15,234 nucleotides of DNA. Origin: CAVPHV01 sp964465915 (GTDB lineage: Bacteria > Actinomycetota > Acidimicrobiia > Spongiisociales > UBA5794). Positions 12,251 through 15,234 of this stretch are shown here, in pieces (position 1 is the stretch's first letter; the number at the start of each line of letters is the position of its first letter). The notes under the pieces are model-generated. The model made no database searches, was not told the origin of the DNA, and saw nothing but the letters and a program-made list of their open reading frames with translations. The stretch covers positions 1 to 15,234 of the forward strand of contig CAYXMJ010000059.1 of the NCBI GenBank assembly GCA_964465915.1. Direction: 5' to 3'. Both the position numbers and the translations under genes were made by a program.

Positions 12251-14881
12251 TCAGCGAACGACCCGCAAGCGGTGGTCGCGATATCCGTCGGCCAGCTTGA
12301 CGAAGTCGAACACCTTCTGGTTGTCGATCTGGCGCTGCAACAACGCACTCGCCTGCTTCGGCCGCAATGGGCGAGCGAAGTAGAAGCCCTGACCCAGCGT
12401 GCAACCCAACGCCCGCACCCGTTCGAGCTGCTCCTTGGTCTCGATACCCTCCACAATCGTCTCGAGGCCCAGTGACCTACCCAACCCGACAATCGTCGAG
12501 ACGAAGGGTGAGGCGCTGTCCTGGTCCTCGAGACCTTCAACAAACAGCCGATCGATCTTGAGGACGTCGACCGGCAAGCGATGGAGCGACGCCAACGACG
12601 AGTAGCCCGTCCCAAAGTCGTCGATGGCGAGGCGAACACCCAGGCCGCGCAACTCGTCGAGCCGCTCCGGAGCGGTCCGCATCATGGCCGTCTCGGTGAT
12701 CTCGAGCACCAGCAGGGCGGGATCGGTCTGCGACTCTTCCAGTGCCCTGGCAACTTCGGCCACGATCTCGGGATCCTCGAGCTGCTTGGCGGACAGGTTG
12801 ACGGTGACCTCGAAGTCGTCCGTGTTCGGACCCAGCATGTCTTGCCAGATGCGCAGCCGCCGCAGTGCCTCCCACAGCACCCACTTTCCGATCTCGTGAA
12901 TGATCCCGCTCTCCTCGGCAAAGGGAATGAAGGCATCGGGGCCCAGCCATCCCTTGCGAGTGTGCTCCCAACGGACCAGCGCCTCGAAACCCCTGACGGC
13001 GCCACTCTCGAGATCAACAAGAGGCTGATACAGGAGCCGAAGCTCTTCCTTAGCCACCGCAGCTTCGAGATCGGATTGCAGCTGGATCTGGGCGATCACC
13101 TCGGCGTGCATGCTCTGCTGGAATAGCCGGAACGTGCCCTTGCCAGTGCGCTTGACGGCATACATGGCGGAGTCGGCGTCGTGGAGCACCTTGCCCGCCG
13201 AGTCTCCGTGGCGGCCGAGAGCAATCCCGATGCTGACCTTTGCCGTGACCTCGCGCCCGGACAGCAGAATCGGTGCCGCCAGACCATCGAGGATCCGCCT
13301 AGCTACCCGGGTCGCATCCTGAACGTCGTCCACGCCTTCGATCAGGACGCCAAACTCGTCGCCGCCGAGACGAGCGATGGTGTCCTCGGGGCGACATTGG
13401 AGGCGGAGCCGTCCGCTTACCTCGCGCAACATCTCATCCCCTGCGGCGTGCCCCAAGGAGTCGTTGACGTTCTTGAAGTCGTCGAGATCGAGGAACATCA
13501 CAGCCAATTGGCTGCCGTTGCGTCGGGTCAGCTGCAGGGCGTGCGAAACCCGTTCCGAGAAGAGGGTGCGATTCGCCAATCCGGTCAGACCGTCGTGCAG
13601 GGCCTGATGGCGCAACTCCTCTTTGAGTGCCGTCAGCTCAGCCAGCGAATCTTCGAGACGGCCGTTCTCGACGGCGACCCCTACCTGATCGGCCAGGGTT
13701 GAGAGCAGTTCGAGGTCCGCGGCGCCAAATTCACCGCCGTCGGCGGCATGGTTGGCTACCACCATCATCCCTGAATGCTTCTCGCCCATCGAGATCGGGG
13801 CGACCATCGCTGCTTCGATCGGCAACCGGCGTTCCCCGGCGGATGACGCCAGCGAGCCCAGGCGGTTGACGATGAAGGGCCGCTGTTCGACGTTGACCCG
13901 ATCCCACAAGATGCGCCATCGGCTGAGGTCGACACGGTCCATCGCAGATTGGTAGGCGCCCGGGCCGACGATGGTCCGGTAGGCGTCGGCGTCCGGCCCC
14001 AGCAAGAGCACGATCTCGCAGAACTCGGCTTCGAACATCTCGCGGGCGTGGGAAGCGGCGACGGCGAGCGAGGTCTCGATCTGCGGGGCGGAATGGATGT
14101 CACGTGTGGCCTCGTAGAGCAGCTTCAACCGGGACCGCTCCTGGCGCGACGCGGCGTAGGCCCGATAGACGCCGAACAGGACGATGCCGGGGATGATGGC
14201 AAACACGGCGGTCCGCGGCGCATCGAACAAGGCCCGGGCGACGAGCATTCCAATCGCCGCATTCAGGGCCGTGACAATCGATCCAAACCCAAACGCTTCG
14301 AACAGTTCTCGCAGCGGCGGCCTGACCCCCGTGGACCGGGCGACCAGGTAGTCCGTCGCGTACCGCAGAATCAGCGCCGCCTGAGTCGCGGCGATGGCAA
14401 CGAGCCAACCTGGAGGTCCCAGGGGATCGGAAGGCGGTGCAGCCGCCGCGAACACGGCAAGCGCCACGGACGCCAGCATCATCCGTTGCGCGACGTGGAA
14501 GATCAACATCGATATGGGCTGCCGACGGTGGCTGCCGGCGAGGGCAACAGCGGCAACGCCTGCTGCGGCGAGGAGTTCGAGTGGGGCCACGGCGTAGAAG
14601 CCGATCACCAACGGCGCCGCCGTCATCGAGAGCGACTGCACATTGCGACCAACCCGGAGATGGACGACCAACCACTCCGCGGCGTAGAAGGCAACGGCCA
14701 GCGCCCACCACGGCAACGGGGGCTGCAGCAGCGAGGCGACGTCCATCAGCCACCAACCCACCAGGGCTGTGAAGCCGAGACAGACTAGAGCGAGGAACCA
14801 CGCAGTTCGCGGACCCGTCCCGTAGACGCGGCCGCGCCGGAGCGCTCTCAGTGAACTTGCTGTAGATCCCGGTACGGCCAC
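12251..14881 (-). CDS. membrane GAF-GGDEF-EAL c-di-GMP enzyme
   Basis: GTG 14881 follows AAGGAG with a 7-nt spacer. The 876-residue protein has about 7-8 N-terminal TM helices (28-245), a GAF-like sensor region (about 255-408), a short coiled-coil, a GGDEF domain (about 425-585) and an EAL domain (about 600-850). The cyclase site is intact: FLDLDDFKNVND and GGDEF (506-510), with an inhibitory I-site RPED (497-500) five residues before it. The phosphodiesterase site also looks intact: EAL (633-635), Asn695, ExTE (727-730), DDFGTGYSS (754-762), Lys775, EGIE (811) and Gln831. So it could both make and degrade c-di-GMP, with membrane and GAF inputs choosing the direction. It stands alone as a single-gene unit, divergent from a methyltransferase. 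No known MASE name fits the TM part with confidence. Confidence 0.95.
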   Translation of the reverse strand: MAVPGSTASSLRALRRGRVYGTGPRTAWFLALVCLGFTALVGWWLMDVASLLQPPLPWWALAVAFYAAEWLVVHLRVGRNVQSLSMTAAPLVIGFYAVAPLELLAAAGVAAVALAGSHRRQPISMLIFHVAQRMMLASVALAVFAAAAPPSDPLGPPGWLVAIAATQAALILRYATDYLVARSTGVRPPLRELFEAFGFGSIVTALNAAIGMLVARALFDAPRTAVFAIIPGIVLFGVYRAYAASRQERSRLKLLYEATRDIHSAPQIETSLAVAASHAREMFEAEFCEIVLLLGPDADAYRTIVGPGAYQSAMDRVDLSRWRILWDRVNVEQRPFIVNRLGSLASSAGERRLPIEAAMVAPISMGEKHSGMMVVANHAADGGEFGAADLELLSTLADQVGVAVENGRLEDSLAELTALKEELRHQALHDGLTGLANRTLFSERVSHALQLTRRNGSQLAVMFLDLDDFKNVNDSLGHAAGDEMLREVSGRLRLQCRPEDTIARLGGDEFGVLIEGVDDVQDATRVARRILDGLAAPILLSGREVTAKVSIGIALGRHGDSAGKVLHDADSAMYAVKRTGKGTFRLFQQSMHAEVIAQIQLQSDLEAAVAKEELRLLYQPLVDLESGAVRGFEALVRWEHTRKGWLGPDAFIPFAEESGIIHEIGKWVLWEALRRLRIWQDMLGPNTDDFEVTVNLSAKQLEDPEIVAEVARALEESQTDPALLVLEITETAMMRTAPERLDELRGLGVRLAIDDFGTGYSSLASLHRLPVDVLKIDRLFVEGLEDQDSASPFVSTIVGLGRSLGLETIVEGIETKEQLERVRALGCTLGQGFYFARPLRPKQASALLQRQIDNQKVFDFVKLADGYRDHRLRVVR

Positions 14882-14888
14882 GCACCAT

Positions 14889-14894
14889 CTCCTT
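14889..14894 (-). promoter_or_regulatory. Shine-Dalgarno AAGGAG selecting the GTG start of the GGDEF-EAL gene
   Basis: AAGGAG is 7 nt before GTG 14881. A nearby ATG (14888) touches the site and is out of frame, so it is not the start. Confidence 0.7.
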
Positions 14895-15040
14895 GACCAC
14901 TAACCGCAGTTTGATTGCCGCCACATGTGTAGGCGCGTGTCAACTCCTGCGTCTACCACGTAACTAGTGTCGCTGGAACGCGCAAGAAAACCAAGGAGAA
15001 ATCTGGCTGTGGCGCCGGGTGGTCCGACCCGCACATACGC
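14895..15040. other. divergent intergenic region between GGDEF-EAL and methyltransferase genes
   Basis: The minus strand holds a TTGACA (14937-14942) that could be a -35, but no good -10 is found 17 nt downstream. A CACATGTG palindrome lies in 14923-14930. No gene is seen. Confidence 0.3.
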
Positions 15041-15046
15041 GATAAT
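15041..15046 (+). promoter_or_regulatory. putative -10 box GATAAT of the methyltransferase gene
   Basis: GATAAT lies 7 nt before the ATG at 15054, and no Shine-Dalgarno is present, consistent with a leaderless transcript. Confidence 0.5.
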
Positions 15047-15053
15047 CGGGCCC

Positions 15054-15234
15054 ATGTACGACAGCGAGATCGCTGAGGTCATCGAATACCACCATGCGAT
15101 GCTTGGCGACAGAACCAGGACGACGGCCTTCCTCAAAGCAATCCTCGAGACCGTCCGTCCCGGAGATGTCGTGCTCGACGTGGGCACGGGAACCGGCGTC
15201 CTGGCGTCCTTCGCCTGCTTCGCCGGGGCACGCC
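15054..15234 (+). CDS. PRMT-like SAM-dependent methyltransferase, 5' part only
   Basis: Sixty residues are visible before the window ends. MYDSEIAEVIEYHHAMLGDRTRT resembles the N-terminal helix of protein-arginine-methyltransferase-like enzymes (Y-x-x-M-x-x-D-x-x-R-T). It is followed by motif I, VVLDVGTGTGVLASFA, the glycine loop that binds S-adenosylmethionine, and AGAR. The start is set by the ATG 7 nt after GATAAT. Acceptor substrate cannot be judged, as the double-E loop of true PRMTs lies beyond the edge. Confidence 0.85.
   Translation, partial: MYDSEIAEVIEYHHAMLGDRTRTTAFLKAILETVRPGDVVLDVGTGTGVLASFACFAGAR

Noticed and set aside
13949..14788. Open + strand frame of 279 codons.
   Set aside because: Antisense to the TM/GAF part of the GGDEF-EAL protein; Arg/Gln/Gly-rich shadow.
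14937..14942. TTGACA as a -35 box for the GGDEF-EAL gene.
   Set aside because: No acceptable -10 hexamer at 16-18 nt spacing; left as a note only.
1..15234. tRNA, rRNA, CRISPR array, insertion sequence or prophage.
   Set aside because: No repeat-spacer pattern, transposase, integrase or tRNA-like cloverleaf was seen by eye on either strand.

Overview
The window looks like chromosomal DNA from a high-GC Gram-positive bacterium. An uncultured or draft-genome actinobacterium of the Acidimicrobiia (Ilumatobacter-like) type is the best guess, but this rests on style, not on a marker gene. The clues are strong G/C preference at third codon positions, GTG starts, several ATGs placed 6-7 nt after a TAnnnT-like -10 box (leaderless style), a PAC2-family protein, a DUF4349 lipoprotein and actinobacterial kinase/UPF0104 membrane fusions. 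A run of exactly 100 N (5313-5412) shows this is scaffolded draft sequence.

Layout. 1-579 (-) is the 5' part of a sugar-nucleotide pyrophosphorylase gene cut by the window edge, preceded by a small ORF coupled to it by an ATGA overlap. 726-1070 is gene-poor and carries a probable truncated GNAT acetyltransferase start on the + strand. 1071-5945 (-) is a membrane cluster read in the order: UPF0104/LPG-synthase-type membrane protein with a kinase-like domain; PAP2-like membrane domain fused to a related kinase-like domain; lipoprotein (ATGA-coupled to the previous gene). 6008-8986 (-) is a second operon: single-domain response regulator, membrane-anchored HEAT-repeat protein, processive-type GT2 glycosyltransferase (the last two ATGA-coupled). 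9095-10486 (+) is a DUF4349 lipoprotein with an extra Ig-like domain, convergent with a PAC2-family gene (10490-11368, -). 11635-12228 (+) is a gamma-glutamylcyclotransferase-like gene, convergent with a large membrane GAF-GGDEF-EAL protein (12251-14881, -). The right edge holds the start of a PRMT-like SAM methyltransferase (+).

How they may work together (inference). The two minus-strand operons and the GGDEF-EAL protein share an envelope theme: an NDP-sugar supplier, a GT2 that may make a polysaccharide, a receiver plus HEAT scaffold that may gate it, a c-di-GMP enzyme about 4 kb away, and a lipid/polyprenol-type membrane cluster. The most unusual part is the tandem pair at 1928-5945. Both proteins carry recognisably related kinase-like domains on PAP2-like or multi-TM membrane modules. 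One has a degenerate PAP2 site but an intact HRD kinase loop. The other has an altered HRN loop and an added UPF0104 domain. This looks like a duplicated, diverged pair that may act as one membrane machine with the coupled lipoprotein.
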